Positions 25,634-34,029 of a DNA stretch of 64,000 nt are shown piece after piece. The position numbers and the translations under genes were made by a program. Origin of the DNA: DATFVA01 sp963774455 (lineage in GTDB: Bacteria; Bacteroidota; Ignavibacteria; Ignavibacteriales; Ignavibacteriaceae). Each line of letters starts with the position of its first letter. The stretch's first letter is position 1. The notes beneath the pieces are model-generated. The model was not told the origin of the DNA, searched no databases, and worked only from the letters and a program-made list of their open reading frames with translations. The stretch is taken from NCBI GenBank assembly GCA_963774455.1, contig CAVZFD010000004.1:248001-312000 (forward strand), given 5' to 3'.

Positions 25634-26233
25634 ATGAAAAAGTATGTTTTTATTTTATTTTCGATGTTTTTATGCGCCGCACTATATGCACAGGATAAAG
25701 GTAATGAACTGCTAAAGTCTGTCCAGTCAAAGTACAATTCTATAAACACCCTTTCCGTTAATTTCACAAAGACATCGGGAAGCAAGGAGGATTTCTCGGG
25801 AAAATTATACCTGAAAAAAGAAAATAAATTAAGGATAGAGCTGAAGAACAATACAATAGTAACGGATGGCGAAACCTTCTGGAATTACAACAAAAAGGAA
25901 AATAAAGTAATTATAAATAATTATGATACTGAAGAACCTACCGAGCTCTCCCTCAATAATTTTATACAGGTTTATCCTTCTAAGAGCAATGTCATCTCAG
26001 GCGAAGAGGGAGGTTATGAAACTCTGACTCTCGAACCGAAAAATTCAGAGCTGAATTTTAATAGTGCCAAATTATATATAAATAACGATAACCTTGTTGA
26101 AAAAGTTATAATCGACAGCAATTCAGGTAAATCATCTATTGTGTTATCGGGATATAAATTGAACCCTGACATCCCCGATTCCGAATTCTCATATTCACCT
26201 GCAAAAGGAATTAAGGTCATTGACCTCAGGTAA
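25634..26233 (+). CDS. lolA: Periplasmic lipoprotein carrier LolA
   Basis: The 199-residue protein has an N-terminal signal peptide ending in LYAQ (cleavage near residue 20). A LolA-like half-barrel follows, with FSGKLYLKKENKLRIEL, VTDGETFWNYNKKENKVIINNYD and a C-terminal IVLSGYKLNPDIPDSEFSY. LolA carries outer-membrane lipoproteins through the periplasm from the LolCDE exporter. The gene follows ftsK, a common pairing in this part of the tree, and its end overlaps the next start by 14 nt. Confidence 0.9.
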   Translation: MKKYVFILFSMFLCAALYAQDKGNELLKSVQSKYNSINTLSVNFTKTSGSKEDFSGKLYLKKENKLRIELKNNTIVTDGETFWNYNKKENKVIINNYDTEEPTELSLNNFIQVYPSKSNVISGEEGGYETLTLEPKNSELNFNSAKLYINNDNLVEKVIIDSNSGKSSIVLSGYKLNPDIPDSEFSYSPAKGIKVIDLR

Positions 26234-27266
26234 AAAGGAACGAAGTATTGCGAAGAGAGATATAATTAACTTTGGTCTCTCTCTTATCTTAACTGCGGTT
26301 TTCCTTTACATCGCTTTTTATGATGTAAACTTTGGTGAGGTACTTGATGCAGCTTCAAAGGCATCTGTCTTTTGGATAGTGGTTTTCATAATCGTCCTGT
26401 TGTTAGCACATTATCTTCGCGCTGTCAGATGGAAAGTAATTATAAGCTCTGTTAAACCTGACGCTTCCATGAAAAATCTTTTTGGTGCCCTTATGGTTGG
26501 TTACGGGGTAAATTGTGTTATTCCCAGGCTCGGAGAAATAACGCGGGCAGTTCTTCTGGGAAAATGGGAAAGGATATCAAGATCATCGATGTTCGGAACC
26601 GTAATAGTTGAAAGGGTGATTGACGTATTGTTCCTGGGACTTTCAGTGATTGTTGCAGCCCTGGTTTACAGCGGTAATCTTTACCTCACTTTCCCCTGGC
26701 TTAAAACCACACTTTATATCACCTCAGCACTCATTGCTGTATTTCTTATTTTTATCTTATTTGTCGTCAGGTTCAAGGAAAAATTTTACGGGGCAATCGT
26801 TAATCTTCTGGGTAAATTTTCTGAGAAACTTGCTCATAAAGCCGGATATGTATTTAAGATGCTGACCGAAGGATTTTCGAGTCTTAAAGGCGCACGTAAC
26901 TACCTTCTTACTTTTTTTCTCAGTGTATTAATAATGCTTCTCTACGCTCTTAACGCCTATGTGGGAATGATTATGATAGGCCTTCCGCATGTAACTTTCG
27001 CAAAGGCATGGATACTCATGAGCATCAGCGCAATCGGTGTGGTTATCCCTACGCCGGGAGGTTTGGGGTCATACCACGCACTGGCAAAATCCGCACTTGT
27101 TTTACTCTTTGGATACGGCGAAGTCATTAGTCTGGCGTATGCATTTTTAACACATATAATATCCTACTCTTTGTTCATTATACTGGCATTACTTATTTTC
27201 TTTGTACTCAACCGGCAGCACGATAACCTTATCAATGTAGTTGAAACAGAAATGGAAGAGTTATGA
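26220..27266 (+). CDS. Flippase-like / LPG-synthase-TM-domain membrane protein (UPF0104)
   Basis: The 348-residue protein has about eight hydrophobic helices and the family pattern: LAHYLRAVRWK near residue 62, a conserved GYGVNCVIPRLGEITRA stretch, and GGLGSYHALAKSALVL. These resemble the membrane domain of lysylphosphatidylglycerol synthase without its cytoplasmic transferase domain. Such stand-alone proteins are suspected lipid transporters. The start is TTG inside lolA with AAGG only 4 nt upstream. An ATT codon 27 nt downstream has a better-placed AAAAGGA but would be a rarer start. It ends with an ATGA overlap with the next gene. Confidence 0.75.
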   Translation: MTSGKKERSIAKRDIINFGLSLILTAVFLYIAFYDVNFGEVLDAASKASVFWIVVFIIVLLLAHYLRAVRWKVIISSVKPDASMKNLFGALMVGYGVNCVIPRLGEITRAVLLGKWERISRSSMFGTVIVERVIDVLFLGLSVIVAALVYSGNLYLTFPWLKTTLYITSALIAVFLIFILFVVRFKEKFYGAIVNLLGKFSEKLAHKAGYVFKMLTEGFSSLKGARNYLLTFFLSVLIMLLYALNAYVGMIMIGLPHVTFAKAWILMSISAIGVVIPTPGGLGSYHALAKSALVLLFGYGEVISLAYAFLTHIISYSLFIILALLIFFVLNRQHDNLINVVETEMEEL

Positions 27267-27895
27267 AATACCTATTTACAATTATAACGGTTGTGCTTAT
27301 TGGATCGCAGGTATCGGCACAGCACGAGGCGCGATTAGGAATGGGAATAAACTTCGGCAGCACACCCTCACTGAAAGATTATGTCAACCAGGTTGCAGGA
27401 TATGAAGAAATGACAAGCTTTAGTTCATCCGTTATCTTTTCAGGAGAATATGATTACGCAGTTTCGAATACCTATGATATCGGTCTTGAAGTTGCCTATC
27501 TCCTCAGTTCGGTCACTTTCAGCACATACGGTACGTATGATTTTTCATACCACGTAATTATGCCGACGGTAACATCTTATTATGTGATAAGAGGCCAGGG
27601 ATATAATTTTAAATTCGGCGGAGGTGTCGGCATAAGGCTGGTAAGCGCCGACGAATCGTTCCCTTCATCCCCATCGGCAATTAATTTTACCTCAACAGGT
27701 TTTGGTTTCCTGTTACGAGCAGCAGGGAATACAAGACTCAGCGACCAGTTCTACGTAAATATATTGGGCGACCTCAGGTACGACTTAAACGGAGACCTTA
27801 AAGGATGGGAAGCACACCATAGCTCTGATTACAACCAGGTAAACTTAAATACATTTTCAGCGGGAGTTAGTCTCGGAATTACATACATGTTTTAG
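27263..27895 (+). CDS. Outer-membrane beta-barrel protein, hypothetical
   Basis: The 210-residue protein has a signal peptide (MKYLFTIITVVLIGSQVSAQ) followed by alternating hydrophobic and polar strands, repeated Gly/Tyr-rich segments, and a C-terminal strand ending in aromatic Phe. This is the pattern of an eight- to ten-stranded porin-like barrel. No ligand can be inferred. Its start codon overlaps the stop of the membrane protein upstream by 4 nt, and uppP follows within 9 nt, so it belongs to an envelope operon with lolA, the flippase-like protein and uppP. Confidence 0.7.
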   Translation: MKYLFTIITVVLIGSQVSAQHEARLGMGINFGSTPSLKDYVNQVAGYEEMTSFSSSVIFSGEYDYAVSNTYDIGLEVAYLLSSVTFSTYGTYDFSYHVIMPTVTSYYVIRGQGYNFKFGGGVGIRLVSADESFPSSPSAINFTSTGFGFLLRAAGNTRLSDQFYVNILGDLRYDLNGDLKGWEAHHSSDYNQVNLNTFSAGVSLGITYMF

Positions 27896-27904
27896 GAGAT
27901 ATTA

Positions 27905-28753
27905 TTGAATATACTTGATGCTATCGTTCTTGGAATAATACAGGGGTTAACAGAATTTTTACCAATCAGCAGTACAGGACACTTAACAGTTGCCGGCAAA
28001 CTGATGAACCTGATATCACCCGATCATCCGCAGGAATGGACAGCTTTTATTGCCGTTATACAACTCGGTACTATGCTGGCAATTCTCATTTATTTCTGGA
28101 ATGATCTGATTCATATACTAATTTCATTCTGGAAGGAGAATGTGAGCAGAAGGATCCCTTTTTCCGGTCAGTCGTTTCAATCGAGAACCGGCTGGTTCAT
28201 TATAGTAGGTACCCTTCCCGTAGTATTTATAGGACTTCTTTTCAAAGATGCCATCGAGGGAGCTTTCACAAAAGATCTCTTCGTCATCGCGGTAAATCTT
28301 ATAGTGTTCGCCATAATCCTTGCCGTTGCTGAGAAGGTCGGGAAAAGAGTTAAAACAGAAAAAGAAATTTCCTTATTTGATTCCCTTTTTATCGGAATCG
28401 CTCAGGCATTCGCACTTATTCCCGGTGCATCGAGATCGGGAACAACTATAACAGGCGGTTTATTCAGAGGACTTAAAAGAGAAGATGCGGCACGCTTTTC
28501 CTTTCTATTAAGTGTGCCGGCTGTTCTGGCAAGCGGACTGCTGGAGCTTTACCAGTCGCTCGACATATTAAATGGAGCTATGTGGGTAAATCTGATTATA
28601 GCAACCACAGCTGCTGCCGTCAGCGGTTATCTTGCAATCGACTTCCTGTTGAAATACCTTAGAAAACATTCAACCTATCTTTTCATTTATTACAGGATAA
28701 TTGCCGGCATAATCATTCTTGTTCTAATAGGATTAAACATTATTCAACCTTAG
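27905..28753 (+). CDS. uppP: Undecaprenyl-diphosphatase UppP/BacA
   Basis: The 282-residue integral membrane protein has the two UppP motifs: GLTEFLPISSTGHL near residue 14 (with the catalytic Glu and Ser/His) and ALIPGASRSGTTITGGLF near residue 173 (with the catalytic Arg). It dephosphorylates undecaprenyl diphosphate to recycle the lipid carrier of peptidoglycan and surface glycans, and confers bacitracin tolerance. The start is TTG with GGAG 7 nt upstream. The PPIase gene follows within 8 nt. Confidence 0.95.
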   Translation: MNILDAIVLGIIQGLTEFLPISSTGHLTVAGKLMNLISPDHPQEWTAFIAVIQLGTMLAILIYFWNDLIHILISFWKENVSRRIPFSGQSFQSRTGWFIIVGTLPVVFIGLLFKDAIEGAFTKDLFVIAVNLIVFAIILAVAEKVGKRVKTEKEISLFDSLFIGIAQAFALIPGASRSGTTITGGLFRGLKREDAARFSFLLSVPAVLASGLLELYQSLDILNGAMWVNLIIATTAAAVSGYLAIDFLLKYLRKHSTYLFIYYRIIAGIIILVLIGLNIIQP

Positions 28754-28761
28754 GAGTTATT

Positions 28762-29373
28762 ATGAGAAAAATATTAATCTTTGCCGTACTAACCTTATTT
28801 ATCGGATGTAATCAGAAAAGTATGAGCGAAGAAAATAATCAAACAACAATAAATAGTGAGAATAATAAAGTGGAAACTAAAAACGATACTTTGACCGTAG
28901 CGGTTTTTAACACAAGTATGGGTAAATTTGAAGCAGAACTATATCCTGAAAAAGCCCCTAAGACAGTTGAGAATTTCACCGGTCTTGCAGAGAAAGGTTA
29001 TTATAAGGGCGTTATCTTTCACCGTGTAATACCTAATTTTATGATTCAGGGCGGCGATCCAACCGGAACAGGACGCGGTGGTGAAAGTCTCTGGGGAAAA
29101 TCCTTTGAGGATGAAGTAAATACAGGACTGGTTTTTGATTCAACAGGTATACTTGCAATGGCAAACGCAGGTCCAAACACTAACGGCAGCCAGTTCTTTA
29201 TAACAGTTGCCCCGACCCCCTGGCTCAATAATCATCATACAATTTTCGGAAAGATCATAAGCGGAATGGATGTTGTAAATTCCATTTCACAGGTGAAAAA
29301 AAATTCGCAGGATAAGCCGCTTACCGATGTCGTAATAGAAAACATCACAATCGAAAAACGCACACAGCAATAG
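28762..29373 (+). CDS. Cyclophilin-type peptidyl-prolyl isomerase, lipoprotein
   Basis: The 203-residue protein starts with a lipoprotein signal peptide (lipobox LFIGC, Cys at about residue 19) and a Ser/Asn-rich linker. The cyclophilin domain follows: GVIFHRVIPNFMIQGGDPTGTGRGG, MANAGPNTNGSQFFITV, and WLNNHHTIFGKI. The catalytic Arg (FHRV) and substrate-pocket residues are present. It would catalyse prolyl isomerisation in the periplasm or at the outer membrane, assisting envelope protein folding. A terminator follows 45 nt downstream. Confidence 0.93.
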   Translation: MRKILIFAVLTLFIGCNQKSMSEENNQTTINSENNKVETKNDTLTVAVFNTSMGKFEAELYPEKAPKTVENFTGLAEKGYYKGVIFHRVIPNFMIQGGDPTGTGRGGESLWGKSFEDEVNTGLVFDSTGILAMANAGPNTNGSQFFITVAPTPWLNNHHTIFGKIISGMDVVNSISQVKKNSQDKPLTDVVIENITIEKRTQQ

Positions 29374-29417
29374 TTCAAGATTGACCCCGGGATTTTTATT
29401 TGGCCAATTTTGAAAAA

Positions 29418-29462
29418 GGGATGGTAATTTTCTAAATTCATATCAGGTTATCATCTCTTTTT
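29418..29462 (+). terminator. Rho-independent terminator after the PPIase gene
   Basis: GGGATGGTAA (29418-29427) pairs with TTATCATCTC (29448-29457) over 10 positions with two G-U wobbles and a 20-nt loop, followed by T5. It would end the lolA-uppP-PPIase transcript ahead of the NSS transporter gene. Confidence 0.7.
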
Positions 29463-29479
29463 CATTTTAGATACCGTTA

Positions 29480-30955
29480 ATGAAACAGGAAGAATTTTTC
29501 TCCTCCCGCTGGGCTCTTATAATTGCAACTCTCGGCATTGCTGTTGGTACAGGCAATATATGGAGATTCTCAAGGGTGGTTGCACAGAACGGGGGCGGAT
29601 CCTTTCTTATCCCCTGGGCAATTTTCCTGCTAATCTGGTCGGTGCCTCTTATAATCGCTGAATTTGCGCTGGGAAAATCAACCAGGTTTGGTCCTATCGG
29701 AGCGATATCGAAAACGGCAGGAAAAAACTTCGGCTGGATGGGAGCATTTGTTGTCTTTGTTTCTACAGCTATTATGTTTTACTATTCAGTCGTTACCGGC
29801 TGGTGCCTGAAATATTTTATATCGGCCGTTTCCGGAAATTTATTTGATACAGCTAATCACCTTCAGTACTGGGAAAACTTTTCTTCCGGCTATCAGCCTT
29901 TATTTTTTCATTTTATTTCGATGGCATTTGTAGCGGTGGTGGTTTACAGGGGAATTACGAATGGAATAGAAAAAGTTACCAAGTTTATGGTTCCCGCATT
30001 ACTTGGAATCCTTGTTATACTTTTTATACGGGCAGTTACACTCCCTAATGCAATTGAAGGTATAAAATATTTCTTTACTCCTAAACTGGATGTTATTCTC
30101 GATTATAAAGTCTGGCTTAACGCACTGACCCAGAATGCATGGGATACAGGGGCAGGGTGGGGACTGATTTTAACCTACTCTGTTTATATGAGGAAGAAGG
30201 AAGATATATCATTGAACGCCGCGCTGATAGGCTTCGGGAATAATTCAGTTTCTTTGCTGGCAGGGATTACTATTTTTTCTACTGTGTTCTCACTTAGTTC
30301 TGTTGATGCAATGACACAGGTATCGCAGTCGGGACCAGCAAATACCGGCTTAACCTTTATCTTTCTGCCGCTGCTCTTCTCCAAAATGTCCTCCAGTTAC
30401 CTTATTAATATTTTCTTTGCATCGATATTTTTTATCGCACTTTTCTTTGCTGCTGTTACTTCATTAATATCAATGGTAGAACTTGCCACAAGAACCTTTA
30501 TCGATTTTGGTTTTAAGCGAAGGAGGGCTATAATCATTGTTGCCTCAGCAGGGTTTCTTTTTGGAATTCCCTCTGCACTGAACCTTGATTTCTTTACTAA
30601 CCAGGACTGGGTATGGGGCGTGGGCCTTATCTTAAGCGGCGCTTTCATTTCATTCTCCATAATTAAATATGGTGTGGATAAGTTCAGAACAGAAATAATC
30701 AATGGCTATGGCAGTGATGTAAAAATCGGTAAATGGTATAATATTGTGATAGGAATACTTATACCTATTCAGGTTATTGTGTTAATTTTGTGGTGGCTGA
30801 TTTCATCGGTAGGATGGGACCCCGAATGGTGGAATCCATTTCATATTGAAAATGCAGGAACGGCTATATTTCAGTGGACGGTTATTCTTATCCTGTTCAT
30901 TTCTTTCAATAAGCTGATGGTGAAGTATACATTAAACAGGAGCTATGAACCTTGA
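29480..30955 (+). CDS. NSS/SNF-family sodium-dependent amino-acid transporter
   Basis: The 491-residue protein has about 12 membrane helices in the LeuT fold. The first contains GIAVGTGNIWRFSRVVAQNGGGSFL, the unwound sodium- and substrate-binding segment. NAWDTGAGWGLILTYSVYM (about residue 218) is helix 6. Such proteins couple sodium entry to uptake of amino acids. The TGATG junction with a 40-residue single-helix gene directly downstream points to the MetP/MetS type, a methionine and alanine importer with a small accessory subunit. Confidence 0.9.
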   Translation: MKQEEFFSSRWALIIATLGIAVGTGNIWRFSRVVAQNGGGSFLIPWAIFLLIWSVPLIIAEFALGKSTRFGPIGAISKTAGKNFGWMGAFVVFVSTAIMFYYSVVTGWCLKYFISAVSGNLFDTANHLQYWENFSSGYQPLFFHFISMAFVAVVVYRGITNGIEKVTKFMVPALLGILVILFIRAVTLPNAIEGIKYFFTPKLDVILDYKVWLNALTQNAWDTGAGWGLILTYSVYMRKKEDISLNAALIGFGNNSVSLLAGITIFSTVFSLSSVDAMTQVSQSGPANTGLTFIFLPLLFSKMSSSYLINIFFASIFFIALFFAAVTSLISMVELATRTFIDFGFKRRRAIIIVASAGFLFGIPSALNLDFFTNQDWVWGVGLILSGAFISFSIIKYGVDKFRTEIINGYGSDVKIGKWYNIVIGILIPIQVIVLILWWLISSVGWDPEWWNPFHIENAGTAIFQWTVILILFISFNKLMVKYTLNRSYEP

Positions 30956-31077
30956 TGGAAGCTTCAGCAGTAATTACACTTGTGGCGGTATTTGGACTCG
31001 TATGGGGAGGACTCGCATTTTTCCTTACCCGTGCAATGAAATACGAAAAAATTAAAAAGAGAAATGGCGAAAAGTAA
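30955..31077 (+). CDS. MetS-like small subunit of the NSS transporter
   Basis: The 40-residue protein is a single hydrophobic helix (SAVITLVAVFGLVWGGLAFFL) followed by a basic tail (KYEKIKKRNGEK). Its ATG overlaps the transporter stop as TGATG, and its end overlaps the holA start by 14 nt. Single-helix proteins of 30-60 residues in this position are the small subunits of MetPS-type methionine/alanine importers and are needed for transport in Corynebacterium glutamicum. The GWGG-like small-residue face fits helix packing. It is below many gene-calling length limits and easily missed. Confidence 0.8.
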   Translation: MEASAVITLVAVFGLVWGGLAFFLTRAMKYEKIKKRNGEK

Positions 31078-32101
31078 ATTAAAGGCGCCGACAATACTTA
31101 ATGCTTCGAAGGATATTTCGGCAGGAAAGCTTCTTCCGGTTTATTATTTCTTCGGAGAAGATTCGTACAGCCTGGATAGGGTGATAAAAGAGGTGGAAAA
31201 AGCTGTTGATCCCTTCATTACCTCTGATTTCGATAAGGAAGTAATTTATGCTGAAGATAAGGATCTTATTGATATGCTTTCTCTTGCCTCTTCCTTTCCC
31301 TTTGGTTCCGATAAAAAATTTATACTTATAAAAGAATTTGAAAAGGTGAGCAACAAAAAGAACCTCATCAATTATATTAATTCACCGGCTGAATTCACTC
31401 ACCTCGTTTTGGTGCATAACGGAGGAATCTCAAACCTGTCATCTGAACCATATAAGTCACTTCTTGCCAGAAACTTCATTTATGAGGCTGTTGAATTAAA
31501 AGGGAATGCTCTGGTTGAGTGGATTACAAGATTCGCCGCAGAGAACGGGAAACACATATCTCAGGAAGTGGCCTCGGTCTTTGCAGATATGGTAGGTGAT
31601 AACCGGAGTCTTATTGAGACTCAGCTTGAGAAAGTATTCATTTTCCTTGGGGATAAAAAAGAAATTGATATCGAAAGCATTGAATCACTATCAGCAAAAT
31701 TCAAGGAATACAGCATATTCGACCTGCAGGATGCACTTGCTGAGAAAAATAAAAGTATGTCTTTTAAAATAGCCTTTAACTTGCTGGAAAAGGGTGCCGA
31801 GCCGGTATACATTATCCATATGCTTACAAGGTTTTTTACAGGAATACTAAGAATAAATGAACTCAGAGGCGCGAATATGCCCGACGTGCAGGCTGCAAGG
31901 ATTGTAGGGACTCATCCATTTTATCTTAAGAAATTTTATAATGCCCGGCGTTTATACTCTGATGATGAACTCGTTAATATTTCGAGGGCCCTGCTGAATG
32001 CCGACGTTTCGGTAAAGACAACCTCAGACGACAATAAAAATATTATAAGCATCCTGCTGACTGAGATCCTGTCGGCAGGGGATAAAAACAGTGCTGCATA
32101 A
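31064..32101 (+). CDS. holA: DNA polymerase III delta subunit
   Basis: The 345-residue protein matches the delta clamp-loader subunit. It has an N-terminal YYFFGEDSYSLDRVIKEVEKA, an AAA-like domain without a Walker A motif (so no ATP hydrolysis), and the conserved C-terminal collar region with NLLEKGAEPVYIIHMLTRFF. Delta opens the sliding clamp ring for loading onto DNA. Delta subunits are sequence-divergent, but length and the C-terminal block make the call firm. It begins inside the small transporter subunit gene. Confidence 0.92.
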   Translation: MAKSKLKAPTILNASKDISAGKLLPVYYFFGEDSYSLDRVIKEVEKAVDPFITSDFDKEVIYAEDKDLIDMLSLASSFPFGSDKKFILIKEFEKVSNKKNLINYINSPAEFTHLVLVHNGGISNLSSEPYKSLLARNFIYEAVELKGNALVEWITRFAAENGKHISQEVASVFADMVGDNRSLIETQLEKVFIFLGDKKEIDIESIESLSAKFKEYSIFDLQDALAEKNKSMSFKIAFNLLEKGAEPVYIIHMLTRFFTGILRINELRGANMPDVQAARIVGTHPFYLKKFYNARRLYSDDELVNISRALLNADVSVKTTSDDNKNIISILLTEILSAGDKNSAA

Positions 32102-32225
32102 AAAAGTGGACACTCAAGCGGACCCGGATGTGCATAATCTCATTCGTTTTCGCTATTAAAACTTTTTTACTTAATTTATTGTATAATTCTGGAAACAATT
32201 CAAACCTCAGAAAGTATAAGGCACA

Positions 32226-32816
32226 TTGACCGATAAGAATCTGAACGAACTTACGGACGAAGAGTTAATTCTTGAGTTCCAACAGAACAACACTGTTCGG
32301 GCTTATGAGATTCTTGTCGAGAGATATAAAAATCCTCTTACAAATTATGTTTTCAGGTTCCTTGGCGATTATGAAGCTTGTATGGATGTTGTTCAGGAAG
32401 CTTTTATAAAAGTTTACCGGTACAAGGACTCATACAACTCCATAGCAAAGTTTTCAACATGGATCTACACGATTGCGGGAAACCTTGCAAGGACTGAATA
32501 CCAGAGACGCAGGAGACGCAAGTTCTTTTCAATAAATGCTTTCGGTGAGGAAAAGAATGAAACCTATGAAATTCCGGATGAAAGTTATCGTCCCGATGAG
32601 TTGACCGACAGCGGAATAAAGGATGAAATCATTCAGAAGGCTATTCAGAAAGTTTCACCCGCATACAGGGAAATGGTTATTTTAAGAGATATTCAGCAGT
32701 TATCATACGAAGAGATTTCTGAAATCACGGGGATTACAGTCGGAACTGTAAAATCCCGCATAAACCGAGGAAGAGCACAATTACAGGAATTACTAAAGGA
32801 CATATATAAAGAGTGA
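32226..32816 (+). CDS. ECF-type RNA polymerase sigma factor
   Basis: The 196-residue protein has sigma region 2 (DYEACMDVVQEAFIKVYRYKDSYNSIAKFSTWIYTIAGNLAR) and region 4 (AYREMVILRDIQQLSYEEISEITGITVGTVKSRINRGR) with no regions 1 or 3, as expected for an extracytoplasmic-function sigma factor. Start is TTG with AAGG 4 nt upstream; the N-terminal LTDEELILEFQ block is typical, so no internal start is better. The 124-nt upstream gap has a TATAAT at 32182-32187, but I find no matching -35. The next gene overlaps it by 4 nt and probably encodes its inhibitor. Confidence 0.93.
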   Translation: MTDKNLNELTDEELILEFQQNNTVRAYEILVERYKNPLTNYVFRFLGDYEACMDVVQEAFIKVYRYKDSYNSIAKFSTWIYTIAGNLARTEYQRRRRRKFFSINAFGEEKNETYEIPDESYRPDELTDSGIKDEIIQKAIQKVSPAYREMVILRDIQQLSYEEISEITGITVGTVKSRINRGRAQLQELLKDIYKE

Positions 32817-33475
32817 AAGGTGATGACGTGAATCCGAATGACGATTTGAAATACCAGGATGTTATTGATACACTCCGGCAGCTTAAGCAGGTGAAAGCTC
32901 CCGCAGGTTTTGAATCTGATCTTATGAGAAGCATTAATGTGGAATTTATTCCAGAGGAAAAGAAATTCTGGCAGGATATATTCATACCTTCGCGACTGGT
33001 GCCTGCCGCAGCTTTAGTAGTAACCTCTCTATTATTGATTTTTGTTCTGAACAACAACGGAGTTAACTCTGATAATCCGCTGCTTACCGCTCCCCGCGAA
33101 CGGGGGGATGTTTCGGTTTCAGCAAAAACCAATAACCTTACCAGAACGCAAAAACCCAACAACAAAGAAGAAGCATTATCCTCGGGACAAAGCTCAGGAA
33201 TTCAGAAAGATAATGGTAGTGCAGATCAACCGATTCAAAATTCGACCGCTAAGAAACAAGAATTTACTTCTACAGGAACAAGTCTTGCCCGCAATACCAT
33301 TCAGAATGACAGGTTTATAACTGCCGCCGTCACCTCCGGGAAAATAACCGATTACCCGGTAAACAAGGCGGGTTTGAATTTCAGGCAGGTAAACCTCTCA
33401 AATGAGCAGAAAATGAAGGTAAACCAGCTAAAAGAGAAGATGGAACGCATGTTTGATACAAGTGGACGCCGATAA
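32813..33475 (+). CDS. Probable membrane-bound anti-sigma factor
   Basis: The 220-residue protein has an N-terminal cytoplasmic part (DVIDTLRQLKQVKAPAGFESDLM, resembling the binding helix of anti-sigma factors). One membrane helix (LVPAAALVVTSLLLIFVL, about residues 66-83) and a Ser/Asn/Gln-rich low-complexity periplasmic tail with a final helical segment follow. It lacks the His-x3-Cys-x2-Cys zinc motif of ZAS anti-sigma factors. The role is inferred from its 4-nt overlap with the ECF sigma gene. Start may be GTG 32813 (overlapping TGA) or GTG 32828, which has GGTG upstream. Confidence 0.65.
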   Translation: MKGDDVNPNDDLKYQDVIDTLRQLKQVKAPAGFESDLMRSINVEFIPEEKKFWQDIFIPSRLVPAAALVVTSLLLIFVLNNNGVNSDNPLLTAPRERGDVSVSAKTNNLTRTQKPNNKEEALSSGQSSGIQKDNGSADQPIQNSTAKKQEFTSTGTSLARNTIQNDRFITAAVTSGKITDYPVNKAGLNFRQVNLSNEQKMKVNQLKEKMERMFDTSGRR

Positions 33476-33627
33476 AACTCAGGAATTTTATACTTTAGCT
33501 CTATGAGGTATTGAGCCCGAACAATCCTTAGACAAAAGTTATCATTGATTTTATTATTGTAAATTTCTGTTATCTTTTCTATCTTTATTGTTCAAATTTT
33601 TAGAAATTAAATAATTAGGATATTGGT

Positions 33628-33882
33628 ATGAAAAAGGGAATTCACCCGGATTATAGACCTGTTGTTTTCCAGGATGCATCGGCAGATTACTCCATTTTAA
33701 CACGTTCTACAATCCAGACGAACGAAACGATTGAATGGGAAGACGGCAATACATATCCCCTGGTAAAGCTTGAAATTTCCAGTGCCTCACATCCTTTCTT
33801 TACAGGAAAACAGAAACTTCTGGATACTGCCGGAAGAGTCGAGAAATTCAAGAAAAAATACGCAAAGAAAGAAACAAAATAA
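33628..33882 (+). CDS. rpmE2: 50S ribosomal protein L31 type B
   Basis: The 84-residue protein begins MKKGIHPDYRPVVFQDASAD and contains ISSASHPFFTGKQKLLDTAGRVEKF, matching L31 type B. It has no CxxC pair, so it is the zinc-free form that in some bacteria replaces the zinc-binding form when zinc is scarce. Elsewhere in this phylum it is often the only L31, so no zinc control should be assumed. It stands alone with a 152-nt upstream gap and a strong terminator. Confidence 0.95.
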   Translation: MKKGIHPDYRPVVFQDASADYSILTRSTIQTNETIEWEDGNTYPLVKLEISSASHPFFTGKQKLLDTAGRVEKFKKKYAKKETK

Positions 33883-33912
33883 GAGTTTCATTCATTTCGC
33901 ACTTTAAGAAAA

Positions 33913-33936
33913 GCCAGTTATTTACTGGCTTTTTTT
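33913..33936 (+). terminator. Rho-independent terminator of rpmE2
   Basis: GCCAGT (33913-33918) and ACTGGC (33924-33929) flank a 5-nt loop, with flanking A/T pairs extending the stem, followed by T7. This is a textbook intrinsic terminator. Confidence 0.92.
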
Positions 33937-34029
33937 ATTAGTTGTGCAGCCCGGCAGGAAGTCAAATTTTTTGAGTTGTAAAAACGGTCACGTTTTATTT
34001 AAGTTGCAAAAGTTTAACAGAAAATTCAG

